A stretch of 64,000 nucleotides of DNA from Diadema setosum (lineage: Eukaryota > Echinodermata > Echinoidea > Diadematoida > Diadematidae): contig CM067065.1 in the NCBI GenBank assembly GCA_033980235.1, positions 5,473,328-5,537,327 of the forward strand, given 5' to 3'. The notes below the pieces were generated by a model, which worked only from the letters and a program-made list of their open reading frames with translations, was not told where the DNA came from and did no database searches. This document shows, piece by piece, positions 1 through 11,039 of this stretch (position 1 is the first letter of the stretch; every line of letters starts with the position of its first letter). Position numbers and translations under genes: made by a program.

Positions 1-45
1 TGAGGGGGTTAATATCCTGAATAGCGAAAAATACAGGCAGAGGGT

Positions 46-290
46 TTGGAAGCCAGACTAAAATTGGCCGCGCAATTGGCCACGCATTTGGCCCAGTTTG
101 CGTTTACACCAAGAAAAGACCGGGCTCGGCCGCGGCTTGGCCGCGGCCGAGACCACTTCCAGAGCGAGGCCAAATGCGAGGCCAATTTTGGCCTCGCATT
201 TGGCCTTTTGCGCGTTTACACTGAAGCGAGGATGGGCACGGCCGCGGCCGAGCCGCGGCCGAGCCTCGCACTGTAAACGGGGTCCTTGAC
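46..290. repeat. GC-rich foldback repeat
   Basis: A strongly GC- and CpG-rich block in AT-rich DNA. It is built from nested palindromes of GGCCGCGGCC and GAGGCCAAATGCGAGGCC type, with GTTTACAC/GTGTAAAC-like words near positions 103, 207 and 268. Open frames across it are a by-product of base composition. It is most likely a non-autonomous DNA transposon or foldback element of unassigned family. No target duplication could be identified. Confidence 0.55.
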
Positions 291-410
291 ATTACTTTGA
301 TATAACAACTTAATTAGGAAAACGGTTGATATGGGACTAAAACAACAAGTATTAAACTTCTTTCTCAACTTACCAACAGATACTGTTCGATAACCCCATT
401 CAAATGTTTA

Positions 411-720
411 TTACTTATAATTTACAAAATATCCAAAAGGGAACACTGCTTGATATTCAAACATAACAGAGTGAAGCCACCTGGGAAAGGAACAGAATAG
501 CGAATGATGTTTCCATTGTAATGTAACATTTAGCAATTTTATCGATTGGTTTGGGTGGGGTTGTGTAATTGAATAAAACATGTGAACTTGGCACCCGGGA
601 CGTTTGAACATGACACATAAGGAATTAAGTGTTCTGTCCGGTGGTACCAGGAACAACAGCTGATGCTATAGACGAGGTTACATGACAAAGTTCGTCGGCG
701 TTTTCACGAACTGACGCTAT
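411..720 (-). repeat. Inverted copy of the 57.85-58.15 kb segment
   Basis: Read on the minus strand, this block matches 57.85-58.15 kb, including shared words such as GTTCTGTCC near a GGTACCAGG and a following CATGTTCGAACG-like stretch. A related block recurs near 18.3, 30.6 and 61.1 kb around the phrase CAGTGGCAC. It is therefore part of the duplicated-segment family of this window. No gene is seen in it. Confidence 0.55.
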
Positions 721-990
721 TTCGATTTTGGTCAAAATTTTCAAAATCGAGATATTGGTACCAAATGAAAGTGCTTTCAAAACTCTACCAAATCCCAAAA
801 TTTTAGATCACAAAAGTAATTATTCTTAATTTTATCAAAGAAAGAAAAAAACGACGGTACTCGAAATATCGAGAAATTGAGAAAAACGAGTTTCACGAAC
901 CGACGCACGAAAGATACGCCGGTTCGTAAAACCCGAATTGCTACGGTGAAGAGCAATGCGGGTTTCACGAACCGTCGCAGTTGCATTACT
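695..990. repeat. GGTTCGTG foldback repeat, copy 1
   Basis: Inverted and direct copies of a short module related to CGAAATAGCGTCGGTTCGTG occur at about 700-722, 893-907, 917-932 and 960-976. The modules flank AT-rich spacers, as in a multi-hairpin foldback element. The same module recurs at 7.58-8.13 kb and 8.33 kb. No coding capacity is seen. Confidence 0.5.
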
Positions 991-999
991 TTGAGCTTT

Positions 1000-2976
1000 G
1001 TTCAACTTACTGGCCTAGAATTAGGTTTTGGCCCTAATCCAGATCTCAGAGTGAGAACCAAGCCTTCTGAAAGATGAATGACGGCCTAAGCCAGCCCACT
1101 GTCCACGAGTGAAGTGAATGGTAAGCTATAATCCTATTAAAATCATGCTCAAAATAACAGTTTCAGTTGGACTACCATAACCATTAATTGCGGTAGTGTG
1201 TAGTCCCATGTATTCAATCGCGTGATGCTTATGAAGCCTAGTCTGTAAACGCCATACAATTTCAAATTAGATCCCAAATCATATTATTTATTGTTTCTTT
1301 TCAACTTATGTCGTTAGACGTTACTTCTGAGACTACTGAGTACTATAGTCGTAACGTCTGTGTGCAAGACATGCAGATTGCAAGATTTCAAAGTCTCGAA
1401 GACACTAAAACTAGCCTTGACTTTTGAGTTGAAAATGAAATTATGAGATTGACAAAGTAGGCGTACTAAACTAAAAAAAAATAAATTAAAAGTCTAACAG
1501 TAAAACTCAAAGGAAGAGTAAAGAATAAAGTTAGACATAGACTTTTACTTTCAAGTCTAACTATTAAGTCTAAGTTAAGACTTTACTTGTAATACCAGTT
1601 ACTAAAACTAAGATCAGCTGCAGTCTAAGACCAAGTCAAATTAACACAGTTCAGAGCCATACCGGTAGTCTAGCTCTAGATCTACATCTAGACTAGTGGT
1701 AATAGTAGGTAGAGTCCACCCATTTTTTCCCCCAATCTTTACTGGTCCATTCCTGAAAAAGTTACTGGTCAGTGTCCAACAGTGATTTTTCCTGCTCAGG
1801 GACCGTCGGACCAGTGCCAGTGTGCAGCGTTGGTGTAGATGTCATCTATGACAGTATGTGGTCTAGTGATACTACCTAAACACTACGAGTACTCTACAGG
1901 TTAGGTGGCTTTCCTGTACAGTGCAGTGTTAAAGTATACTTGTGAATTCAGCCCTAGTACCGTACTGTGTGTAGTGTATGTCTAACATTAGTTCGAGTGG
2001 AGTACCTAAGCACAGCGGTGGGGCTTTTTTCCCCTAAAACTTGTGAATGTGGCCCAACCAAATGGCGTTTGTATATTTACGCTTGATTGATAGTGATACA
2101 GTGGCGCTGTCGATTTCCACAGCAGCCATACATAATCTTTTGTCCTTTCTTCTTTCCTTTTTTCCCCTTTGTTCTTTCACTCTTTTTATTCTTGGAATCG
2201 AAGGACTTCCTAAGAAATGTCCCTCGACTGATTTAACCAGGACTCTTGAGTCCTGGTAAACCTAACCTTACCGAGTAACCGTTAACGTTTGTTAGGCCTA
2301 ACATAACAGTAACACTGACTTAGCCCTGTATTGACTTTGTCTTTGGCCGACTTACTGAGATGGCGAGTCTCACTCTGTAACGTTAGTCTAAACGTAGTCG
2401 CTAGATCTGTCGGTGTCAGTGTCACCGGTTATTGTATATGGTGCCATCTCTAACGTACTTTAACAAGTTGATGTTAGTTATCTATGTCAACTTACTGATT
2501 TAGTAATAGTGGTACTGTCATCCTGTTGGACATCGCCGAAATATCATCCGTGACGTGTTAATTTCGTGTCACAAAGACAAAAGTTGCCAAGATCTAATAG
2601 TATTAGATGTCTAGATTTAGATGTAGTCTAGATCTAAGTAATATGAAATCTGTGTAACTTAAAAGTGAAAGGTCTAGACTTCACTTAGTCTATAATTAGA
2701 CCAGACATTCATGAGGCAAAGGCCTATTTAGTAGATCTATTCTTATTCTATTTTAATGTCAATTCCTGCTAACTCGCCACGTGTTATTCCTAAGGCCAAG
2801 GACTTCCGGGTTAGTGATTTTTTTTTGATAAATACCAAACAGCAGACGTGTTTCATTTGCATTCTTGCACAGACTTCATGAAAATATGTGCAGTATCAAA
2901 GAAATATGATGCACATGACAATGCCACTGTTTTATAGGTGAATGGTTAATACCTTTAAAAGCTGAATGATAATGTA
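1000..2976. other. No gene recognised; CTAG/GTCTA-rich stretch
   Basis: No convincing coding exon, RNA or element was found. From about 1320 to 2760 the sequence is unusually rich in GTCTA, TCTAG and AGTCTA words (for example around 1665-1700 and 2588-2640). A similar patch lies at 31.80-31.88 kb. This could be degraded tandem repeat or intronic/5' flanking sequence of a gene whose candidate exon lies at 3424. Confidence 0.4.
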
Positions 2977-3423
2977 GAGTCTAGGTCTAATTAAGATGAT
3001 ACAGTCTCTGATAAGAAACAGGTTTGATTGTCGTAGACAATTTTCCCAAATGCAGGTAGTAATATTCAGCTACTTCAATGCAATGCCTTGTTTACAAGTA
3101 CATGTAGATTTATATTCATGTGAATGATAATTCAATTTCTACATGAGACTTACTAAGTGCTAGACATAAGATCTTGCATCATTAAAATGTGTAAATGACG
3201 AGACAATTTGAATATGGATCAAAGACAAACAGCAGTATATTTTGACATTCTTTGATCCTGCATAGGCCTACCATTTTGTTTTATGTTTAATATAAATAGA
3301 GCAAAATAATTTCAACTTCAGTTTTGTTGGCTGATTTTTTTTTCTTCTCATAATTAAAGTTGTATCTTGTACCATGATGTTTGATTTTAATCAAAAGTTC
3401 TTAATTTCTTTCTTTTCTTTCAG

Positions 3424-3521
3424 ATGACTGGTGCCATGTAGTAGCGAAGAACTGGACTGTCTCAGAAAAGAAAAGAAAAAGTACAGGGTCGTGTACATCA
3501 TCAACGGATGTGAATACAATG
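3424..3521 (+). other. Candidate coding exon (98 nt)
   Basis: A long pyrimidine tract ending TTTCTTTCAG stands immediately before 3424, and GTAATT follows 3521, so both splice signals fit a 98-nt internal exon. Phase 2 reads open across it, beginning D-W-C-H-V-V-A-K-N-W and rich in Lys, Ser and Thr after that. The domain is not recognised. The host gene would run on the plus strand, but no neighbouring exon could be identified, so this could be a non-coding or chance exon. Confidence 0.35.
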
Positions 3522-3963
3522 GTAATTAGAGTCTAGGTCTAATCAAGATGTTAAAGTCTCTGATAATAAAGAAGTTTGATTGTCGTAGACCGTTTCCCAA
3601 ATGCAGTTAGTAATATTCAGCTTTTTCAAAGCAATGCCTTATTTACAAGGAAACGTAGATTTATTCATGTGAATGATAATTTAATTTCTACATGAGACTT
3701 ACTAAGTGCTAGACATAAGATCTTGCATCATTAAAATATGTAAAAGGCGAGACCATTTGAATATGCATCAAAGACGAACAGCAGTATTTTTTGACATTCT
3801 TTGATCCTGTATGCCATTTTGTTTTATGTTTAATATAAATAGAGCAAAATGATTTCAACTACAGCTTAGTTGGCTGATTTCTTTTTCTCAAAATGAAAGT
3901 TGTATCTTGTATCATGATGTTTGATTTTAATCGAAAGTTCTTAATTTCTGTTTTTTCTTTCAC

Positions 3964-4058
3964 ATGACTGATGCCATGCAGTAGCGAAGAGCTGGACTGT
4001 TTCAGAGAAGAAAAAAAGTACAGCATCGTGCTTATCATCAAGGAATGTGAATACAATG
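3964..4058 (+). pseudogene. Decayed duplicate of the candidate exon
   Basis: This segment aligns with 3424-3521 apart from a 3-nt deletion in the Lys-rich part. The acceptor CAG has become CAC, the donor GT after the final ATG has become GC, and the second full codon (TGG, Trp) has become TGA. The duplicated exon therefore looks dead. An AATAAA at about 4345 could serve a read-through 3' end. Confidence 0.5.
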
Positions 4059-4063
4059 GCTTA

Positions 4064-5285
4064 GGAAAGAAGACAATCTACAGATAGGATAGAAGGGAGA
4101 ACTTGGGATAAAGGGCGACAACATAAGGACGGTATATCTACATTAAAATGTGATTGTAAAGTGGAAACATGAAAGAAGATTCTAAGATTGAAGATGAAAA
4201 CATGCATTCCATTCTGTGATGTCGTAATTACAATTTTGCTACACTTTAATAACACTTCTGAGAGACATTTATATCAAGGCAAGCTTCATGTGGATGTGGA
4301 ATGTTAGATTTTCTTTAAGTGTTCATTGGTATGTATTTCATGATAATAAATCTTGAAGGTTTTGTGTGGTAATCATAACCTTGTGATACATCTTGATAAA
4401 TTTCTAAGTGCACATTGGCAATATTCAGATGATGCTGTAATCAGATGAAGTTAGATGGTTGAATAATCATTGCATAGTTGTAATAGTTATCGACTGAGGA
4501 TTAACATGCCCTTCACTGATTTATTTTTCGTAAATGGTGATAATTGCGAGAGTCAATCTAAATTGTCGGGGGCATAACCAAATGTGTCACACTGTCAAAA
4601 TGTGTATATCAGAAACTTTTAGCTCGCTGTACGAATTTTCACAGAAAACAGATTTATGAGAGTCACAAATGGTAGCTTAGACCCATTAACAAAAAGTTCC
4701 AGCTTCATCTTCAACCATGTTCATGATACATGTTCATCTACATTTTGCAAACATTCTGAATGTTGATTGAGACATGTTATACATGTATGTATTTTTATGA
4801 AATTAATGCAACAAATAATCAATATGCATCTCTGCTAGATGATAATATTAATCCAGTTAATGACATGCCAAACTCACCTCAAACTGTAATTCATTCTATT
4901 CTCCTTTATTCTTTTATTTATTATTTTGTTGTCTTCAACCCACTTTGAATGTGTTACGTATGATTCTTATAAACATGGGAAATGCACTCCATATAACTGA
5001 TAGGACTTACAACAAATTGACATAATCATTCAACCATCACTAGACAGTTCTGTTATGAGATGTTCTTTATTTAACTAAAATTGTAAATTATGATACGTGT
5101 ATGCTCCCATGCAAACTCACAACAAAATACAGAAATATGATTTCTTTTAATAATAATTCATTATGTCTCTAAATGTACAATTAAAGAAAGTGATTACAAA
5201 AAGGATGTCAAACATTGTATATTAAAATAATAGATTATTCATTTGTCTCCATCCGTAGTAACACATGCAACTGCAGTGTGCAGTT
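4064..5285. other. No gene recognised
   Basis: AT-rich sequence with short random open frames only. Nothing beyond the AATAAA near 4345 was identified. Confidence 0.4.
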
Positions 5286-5288
5286 TGT

Positions 5289-5325
5289 GGGCTGCTGTGA
5301 AAAAAAAAAAAATCACAGGCAGCCC
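5289..5325. repeat. Perfect-arm hairpin next to tRNA fragment
   Basis: GGGCTGCTGTGA at 5289-5300 is nearly the reverse complement of TCACAGGCAGCCC at 5313-5325, separated by an A-run. The right arm is the 3' acceptor end of the adjacent tRNA-like sequence, so the left arm looks like an inverted mini-duplication of it. Confidence 0.6.
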
Positions 5326-5368
5326 AAGCGGGATTCGAACCCACGACCTCCGGATTACTAGACCAGCA
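5320..5368 (-). pseudogene. tRNA-Thr(AGU)-like fragment
   Basis: On the minus strand there is a tRNA anticodon arm with loop CTAGTAA (anticodon AGT, Thr). A T-arm follows with stem GTGGG, loop TTCGAAT and stem CCCGC, then an acceptor 3' half TTGGGCT. The matching 5' acceptor strand (expected AGCCCAA) and a normal D-arm are absent. The anticodon stem also has one mismatch. It is a truncated tRNA pseudogene or tRNA-derived SINE fragment rather than a functional gene. Confidence 0.6.
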
Positions 5369-7577
5369 CCATAGACATGAATGATTAAATATAGAAGGGC
5401 TTGGGGCGCTTCGAAGTTAACTGCTCTTATTAAATATGCACATGTCATTTGCAACACGACTAAAGATGATTAAACGCACTGAAATTCTTACTTTAAATAA
5501 TATTCATAATCTGTTTTTTTTTTCTTTAATAGCTTGGGATGTACACTGTATCGGTCTACATTTCGCCTACAATATGGAATTCTTTACTTCGAGACGTTTG
5601 TTTTTTACAAAAGAAAATTAAGAGTCCTTTAAAGGTGCTGTAGAACAGTGGCGTGTTTTTTTTTTTTTTTTTTGGGGGGGGGGGGGGGGGAGGGGAGTCA
5701 AATTAGCCTTGGCCCCTCTCCACCGTCCTTTCCCCCCCCCCCCTTTGGCTGCATTTTTTTTTTAGTCATCACATGAAAATTCGTCTGCATCCACCCCGTA
5801 GTTTTGCTGATGACCTTTCTTTTTAATTATCTTAACCACACACAATTTTGGCCGAATTTCCCCACCCCTCTTGTGAATTTGCTAGCACATGTGTTTATAG
5901 TACTGGTGGATTAAGGATTCGGAGGGGGGGGGGGGGTCGGCCAAAATTTCTCTTTTCTCATATGTAACAAGCCTACGGGGCGAAAGGCTGATATTATGGG
6001 CTTTCTACACACATTTTTAGATGCTAATTATTGGTTAATATGAGCACGATCATTTATGTTGTGATTAATTTGTTTCCTTTTCATATATGTATGACTTCTA
6101 TTAGAGACTTAATTGGCTTGGCACTCCTTACATCGACCTATTTTAGACACCCATTTCCTTCTCTCTCTCTTGCTTTTTCTCTACTGTCCTGTGAATAGTG
6201 TAACTACATGTACATGCAGTACCTCTTCTCTTTTGTATGATATACATCAAGTTTCCATCTGAGCATAATGTGTGTTGCAGCACTCTCAAGCTTCATGCAT
6301 ATGCAGCAACATCTTTTTATGTTCATATACATAATTATGCTTGATATATTAATTTGAGAATGTTATTCTTTCTTTTGTATATGTTCCGTCCGCACTCTAT
6401 AGATGTAAATGTACATTGTAAGATTTGGTGCGCATGTTCGACCTGTGTTTCTCTTTTTGTGAACACACAAGAACTGATGTAATAATGAACTTGAATTACG
6501 CATATTCTTTAATATTGATTCCATCTCCATTTGCCATTAGATATTTATTGATTTATGGAGCTCTTCCACAATTGTTATCCTTCCCATTGTCATTACTCAT
6601 CTCTGAATAATTCAAATTTGATACTTTATTGAGAACCTATGTTTCTTCGATTACATAATGTACCTCTTCAATATACACATGTATTGCTGCAAAAGGCATA
6701 ATAAAACATGACCATTGTTATATATTTAAAATGAAGCTTGAAATTCTGATAATTTTGATATTTATGTATTTTTAGGAGTTTATCAGTTTCGAAGAGTGCA
6801 TGCAGGATGAGTTTTATGTTTTTATATGATCAAGTGCAGCTATCAAAGAATCTGTTGAGCAGGAAAGAGAAAGATGGAAAATGAGGAATTATGAGTGAAT
6901 TCGCATGCAAGCCAAATGACAATAATGACACCGATAAAAATTGTGACAAAGTAAAAGTCACAAATAATGTGGAATAATAAGAAATAAAGAAATTAATAGA
7001 TTATTTCAGAGAAAGAAATAACAGAGTGCATGAGTATGAAAGATGAGTAAATGCAAGTAATCATTACTGACTGGCACATCTTTTTCCCTATATTTAGCGG
7101 TATCCTTCATCTTCGAACAAACATTCATAATTATTATGAAAGAAGTGAACTGAATTTGAATTAAAAATTATGTGAAAAATAAAGAAAGTAAGTTAAAAAA
7201 GTAAAAAAAAAACAGTAAAAAGTAAAAAAAATATGAAGCACAGTATACCGAGTACATATTAATTACCAAATGATAAATGTCCACATGCAAAAGTGTTGAA
7301 TAATATATCCACACAAAAAAGGAGGGGGGAGGGCAAAGAAATCTTTGGAGCGATCAACGACAGCTCTAATAACAATGCTAAATGAAGATGAAAACAAGGA
7401 CAACACGCTTTTTAGAACAATTAAGAGAAACTGGCTTATATTATCATCTTAATTATCACCTAATGTATTACAATCATCACAATAATCATTACATGACAAT
7501 TGATTTCAATTAATAAGGTTATTGTTGATAAGCAGGTATAGCCCTAATAGTATTTGTATGTAAACACATACGAAAAT
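5369..7577. other. No gene recognised; homopolymer runs
   Basis: AT-rich sequence with T- and G-runs at about 5656-5692, a C-run near 5733 and a G-run near 5925. No exon, RNA or transposon ends were recognised. Confidence 0.4.
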
Positions 7578-8130
7578 GAAATAGCGACGGTTCGTAAATA
7601 CACGCGTATTGCACGTTACCTATTGTGCAGGCCGTACAGCGCGGGTCCCACGAACCGGCGTAATACAACTTACGTCGGTTCGTGGGACCCGCGCTTAAAG
7701 GGACTGTACAGTACTGGTTGAGGTAGGGATTCATGTTTCGAACATTCCTAAGTGAGATAATGAAAAGCCTCCTATGAAATATGAAAGAGCATGTAATTTT
7801 AAGAAGGATTCAACGTTTATTTGATGAAAATTGGTTTTCAAATGGCTGAGATATCCAAAAAGGTGCTAATAATAAAAGGCGACATGCCCCAACTTTATTA
7901 GGATATCTTTATTTCACCTTGTTTTTGGATATCTCAGCCATTTCAAAACCGATTTAAACTTTTGATACCCCTTAGAACTGCATGCTCTTTGACATCTCAT
8001 AGAGTAGTTTCTGAATATCTCGCAAAACGTTAAAAGCTAAATCTTCACCTCGACCAGAACTGTACACACCCTTTAAGTACATAACCTATGGTGCGCGCAA
8101 GAAACGATGGATTTACGAACCGACGCAGTG
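7578..8130. repeat. GGTTCGTG foldback repeat, copy 2, split by a MITE
   Basis: Left part: GAAATAGCGACGGTTCGTAA at 7578, then a near-perfect 25-bp inverted repeat (7639-7663 against 7670-7694, one mismatch). Right part (8077-8130) carries the reverse complement of the same GCGTCGGTTCGTAAAT-type module. The two halves are separated by the TTAA-flanked element at 7695-8076, so the younger element jumped into an older foldback. Another module copy lies at 8325-8350. Confidence 0.6.
7695..8076. mobile_element. Palindromic MITE with TTAA ends, copy 1
   Basis: The ends are TTAAAGGGACTGTACAGT and, inverted, ACTGTACACACCCTTTAA. The two arms are inverted repeats through most of the roughly 380-bp element, with matching words such as GGATATCTCAGCCATTT on either side of the centre. 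TTAA at both ends fits a TTAA target duplication, as used by piggyBac- and Kolobok-type transposases. The family assignment is inference. A second copy lies at 62525-62834. Confidence 0.75.
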
Positions 8131-10015
8131 AGTTTGAAGACAGAAATATCGTAATTCTTTTGAATTCACACTAAAATTACACTATGGATAGGAAGAACAA
8201 CTTCCACTCTCATCACCCTGTCAAAATTTTCACACACAAGACAGGAAAAGTCATTGAAAACGTTGTCTAAAACTTGTGAGATCTTTAAACGCGATTTTCT
8301 CAGAATTGCATTTTCGCTCAAAAACGAAATAGCGTCGGTTCGTGGTAACACCGACGAGTTATCAAAATGTTTTTTTTTTTTTTCAATCAATAAACTTTTG
8401 CCACCACAAATACATGTTACCACAGGAAAGTAGAGTATCAAGTAATTGTAAGCATATTAAAACATCTACAGCAAATATACCTAATTGTAAATTCACAAGA
8501 ACCGGAGAGTAGTATGAACATACCAAAATCACGAGTTCATAATGCTATATTGTGTGTCATACTAGTTCGATAATAATTCATCGAAACATTTCCAAAAATG
8601 TACACCAGTAAGTTTAAAGCCATCTAGTACTAGGTACATTTTTTAAAGGTATGTATTCCCAGTGATTGCAGGGATGAAGTTAGTGTACTACACTCCTACC
8701 AAGCCGAACATTATCAAGCAGGTTATACGATCGACATTAATCAAACATATTTCTCATTCTCTGCTATGAATAAGCATACCAAGGCAATCGGGTATACTTC
8801 AATATACTCTTAATCTTCATATCTTGATATACATTTACGTTTTGTTTTTCTTTAGTCCTTTTCGGTAGGCCTATGTCACAATAACTGAGATGTAGCATTT
8901 TAAAACTCCTCCGTTTCAAAGAAGTGACATCAGTGGTTTCATGTACGTCACTGTTTCAACCCAAATTTACAAAAGAGATATAAGCAATTCACAGACAACA
9001 AAAAGTTAAATAGATTATACAAAATGAAATGTGGATAAAACAGAGAATGACGAGAGAGAGAGAGAGGGAGAGTGAGAGAGAAAAAGAGAGAGAGAGAGCG
9101 ACTGATAGAGGTTGGGAGAAATAAAAAGGGAAAAGGAAAGGTTAGTCACGAATCGATTTTGTTTGGTTGATATTCTGTTTGACATGTTTTATTCAAAATC
9201 TGGAAGACCGTCAAGTTCCCCAAGTAGTGGTGTTTTTTTTTCTTTAATCTTATTTTGTGCAAAGCAATAAGTTTAATATGTCCCTACTCATAACAAGATC
9301 ATTTGTGTTTTCAAATGGAGAATTGTTATGACCTCTGTTCCCTGGTTGATCACCTGGCTGCGTGTTTCCGCACACATGGACCAGTGTACGGATACATTAT
9401 GAATTGGTATCTCATTACTGAGGAAAACTACTGTATTACTGTTCACTCTCATGTTTTATTCCTTTGGGATGTGAATTCTGGGTTCATGAATGCCAATAGT
9501 TCAAGTCTGTTATACTTGCATTAATATTGTGATGACGTGTTGAGCAGTAAGCTGGAAGAATAAATTGGCTAATTTACCACAACAATACTACATAGTAATA
9601 GATATGCATTTTGCTTGACTCCGACTTATGGTCTTCATAACCTATCATTTTTGGGCTTTTTTCGGTTTTCGGTTTTATAGTCGCACGGTCCATTGAACCT
9701 GAAATCAATTGTTAAAGTTTACTTTTCTGTGTGTCATCATATTTTATTTCATGTATTTATTCTTCAATTCAGTTCAGTTCAGTTCAGTTTTTATTTCTGC
9801 ATTTCAAAATCAATACAAATCAACAAGTCAACAAAATACTTATATGGTCATTTACACAGCTAATATTCGTAACGTGTGGATCTTACATACATTTTCTTTC
9901 TTTTTTTCAAGAACGAATATCATATATGAAAGGAAGCAATAGGAAATGATAAAAATGAAATGCAGGGGACCATCATCATAAGCTAAGCTTGACGAGGAAG
10001 ATGGCCCCAGGTAAA

Positions 10016-10137
10016 GAGATACATAAAGGAAATCTTGCCACTCACTGAGTGGGGGGTAATTGTGCAAAGGGCACAATAAGAGATACACAAAGAAAATCTT
10101 GCCACTCACTGAGTGGGAAGTAATTGTGCGAAGGACG
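10016..10137. repeat. Two-copy 62-bp tandem repeat in the LINE 3' UTR
   Basis: The unit beginning AGAGATACA(T/C)AAAG and containing TTGCCACTCACTGAGTGGG occurs twice, at about 10016 and 10078, with a few differences. It lies in the 3' untranslated part of the LINE fragment. Each unit contains the short palindrome CCACTCACTGAGTGG. Confidence 0.8.
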
Positions 10138-10296
10138 TGCGGTGCAGTGCGGTGTGCATTGTGTTGGGATGAATCTTGGTTTGCACGTTGAGTGTTATTT
10201 TCTGTATCAGTGTGATGAGGTGAATGTTACTTCAGTTATGGCCGTGAACTCATTGTTTAGGGTGTTTGTTGACCAGGTGGTATGAATATTTATGTG

Positions 10297-10833
10297 TCAG
10301 AAGTATACTGGATTATGAGGGTGTTTTTTAGTTCTCGTTTGAAAATGTTCAACGACGTACATTGTTTTAAATGAGGGGGTAAAGAATTCTAAAATATCTG
10401 GTCCACTATGTTTTAATGATTTTTGAGCTAAAATGATTCTGGGGTTTTCGAGATGGTAATCGGACGACTGACGTGTTGGATATGAATAAACGGTGGAATT
10501 TGGAGTGAAAAAGCCATCAAAATTTTTTGGAAGACAATTAAATGTATATTTATACATAAAAACAGCAGTGTGAAAGGTGTGAAGATCCTCAATTTTCAAT
10601 GTTTTTAGTTGACGAAATAGGGGATTGGATGGGGATAAGTAACAGGAATTGGTAATCAAACTTACAGCACGTTTTTGGAGGGTAAAAATTGGATTAATTT
10701 TAGTTGAGCCACAGTTTCCCCAAACGATATTGCAGTATATGATATGTGGAAAGATCAATGCATTGTATAGAATAGTCAGGGAATTTTGAAAAATGAAGTT
10801 TTTCAGTCGATATAAAATTCCTAAAATTCTTGT
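10297..10833 (-). pseudogene. LINE reverse transcriptase C-terminal fragment
   Basis: The frame is open from about 10833 and carries RILGILYRLKN, then NALIFPHIIYCNIVWGN and LQKRAVSLI. This is the typical post-palm region of CR1/L2-group RTs (PY-x-x-YC-N-x-x-WGN followed by LQK+A). It lacks the catalytic YADD region, which was lost by 5' truncation, so it is not a functional polymerase. It lies inside duplicated block A and has no counterpart at the same place in blocks B or C, so it inserted after or independently of the duplication. Confidence 0.8.
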
Positions 10834-11039
10834 TTATTCAGTCTTATTATTTTTTTTTTCTTTTGGGGGGGGGGGAGCTGGGGGATAAAAAGTACGTTAA
10901 CATTCCAAGGGTTACATTTTTGGTTCACTTATAAAATTAAAGTTTATGTACCAAGTCATCAAACGCATTTTTTTTTTCTCACTGCAGAAGTGAAGTGTAC
11001 AGGTACAAAACTGGCCGAGTAGTGGACGCTCCAAGATGA

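Larger units (their letters stand above)
2977..4058 (+). repeat. Tandem duplication of an intron-exon cassette
   Basis: Two direct copies of about 550 bp begin at the shared word GAGTCTAGGTCTAAT (2977 and 3529). Each carries the same AT-rich body, then a pyrimidine tract, then a short exon-like segment. The copies differ by scattered substitutions and small indels. The first cassette keeps both splice signals. The second has lost them. Confidence 0.75.
9766..10835 (-). mobile_element. 5'-truncated CR1/L2-like LINE, 3' part
   Basis: A minus-strand fragment holds the C-terminal end of a non-LTR reverse transcriptase (10297-10833), then about 500 bp of 3' UTR. It ends in the short tandem repeat (TGAAC)n, seen on the plus strand as GTTCAGTTCAGTTCAG at about 9770-9790. 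Short tandem 3' ends without poly(A) are characteristic of CR1/L2-group elements. The 5' part is absent, as expected for incomplete reverse transcription. Confidence 0.8.
8440..11000 (+). repeat. Duplicated block A (partial, no TRIM gene)
   Basis: Segments at 8.5-9.55 kb align in order with 19.3-20.25 kb (block B) and 33.7-34.7 kb (block C), sharing runs such as TTATGACCTCTGTTCCCTGG. The stretch at 10.88-10.99 kb matches 20.35-20.46 kb. The LINE fragment at 9.77-10.84 kb interrupts it. The TRIM gene expected downstream is missing. The sequence from 11.05 to 12.4 kb has no recognised counterpart. Confidence 0.7.

Noticed and set aside
46..292. Overlapping 60-76 residue frames in the first 300 bases
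   Set aside because: Both strands and several frames are open at once because the block is a GC-rich palindrome. There are no codon bias or domains.
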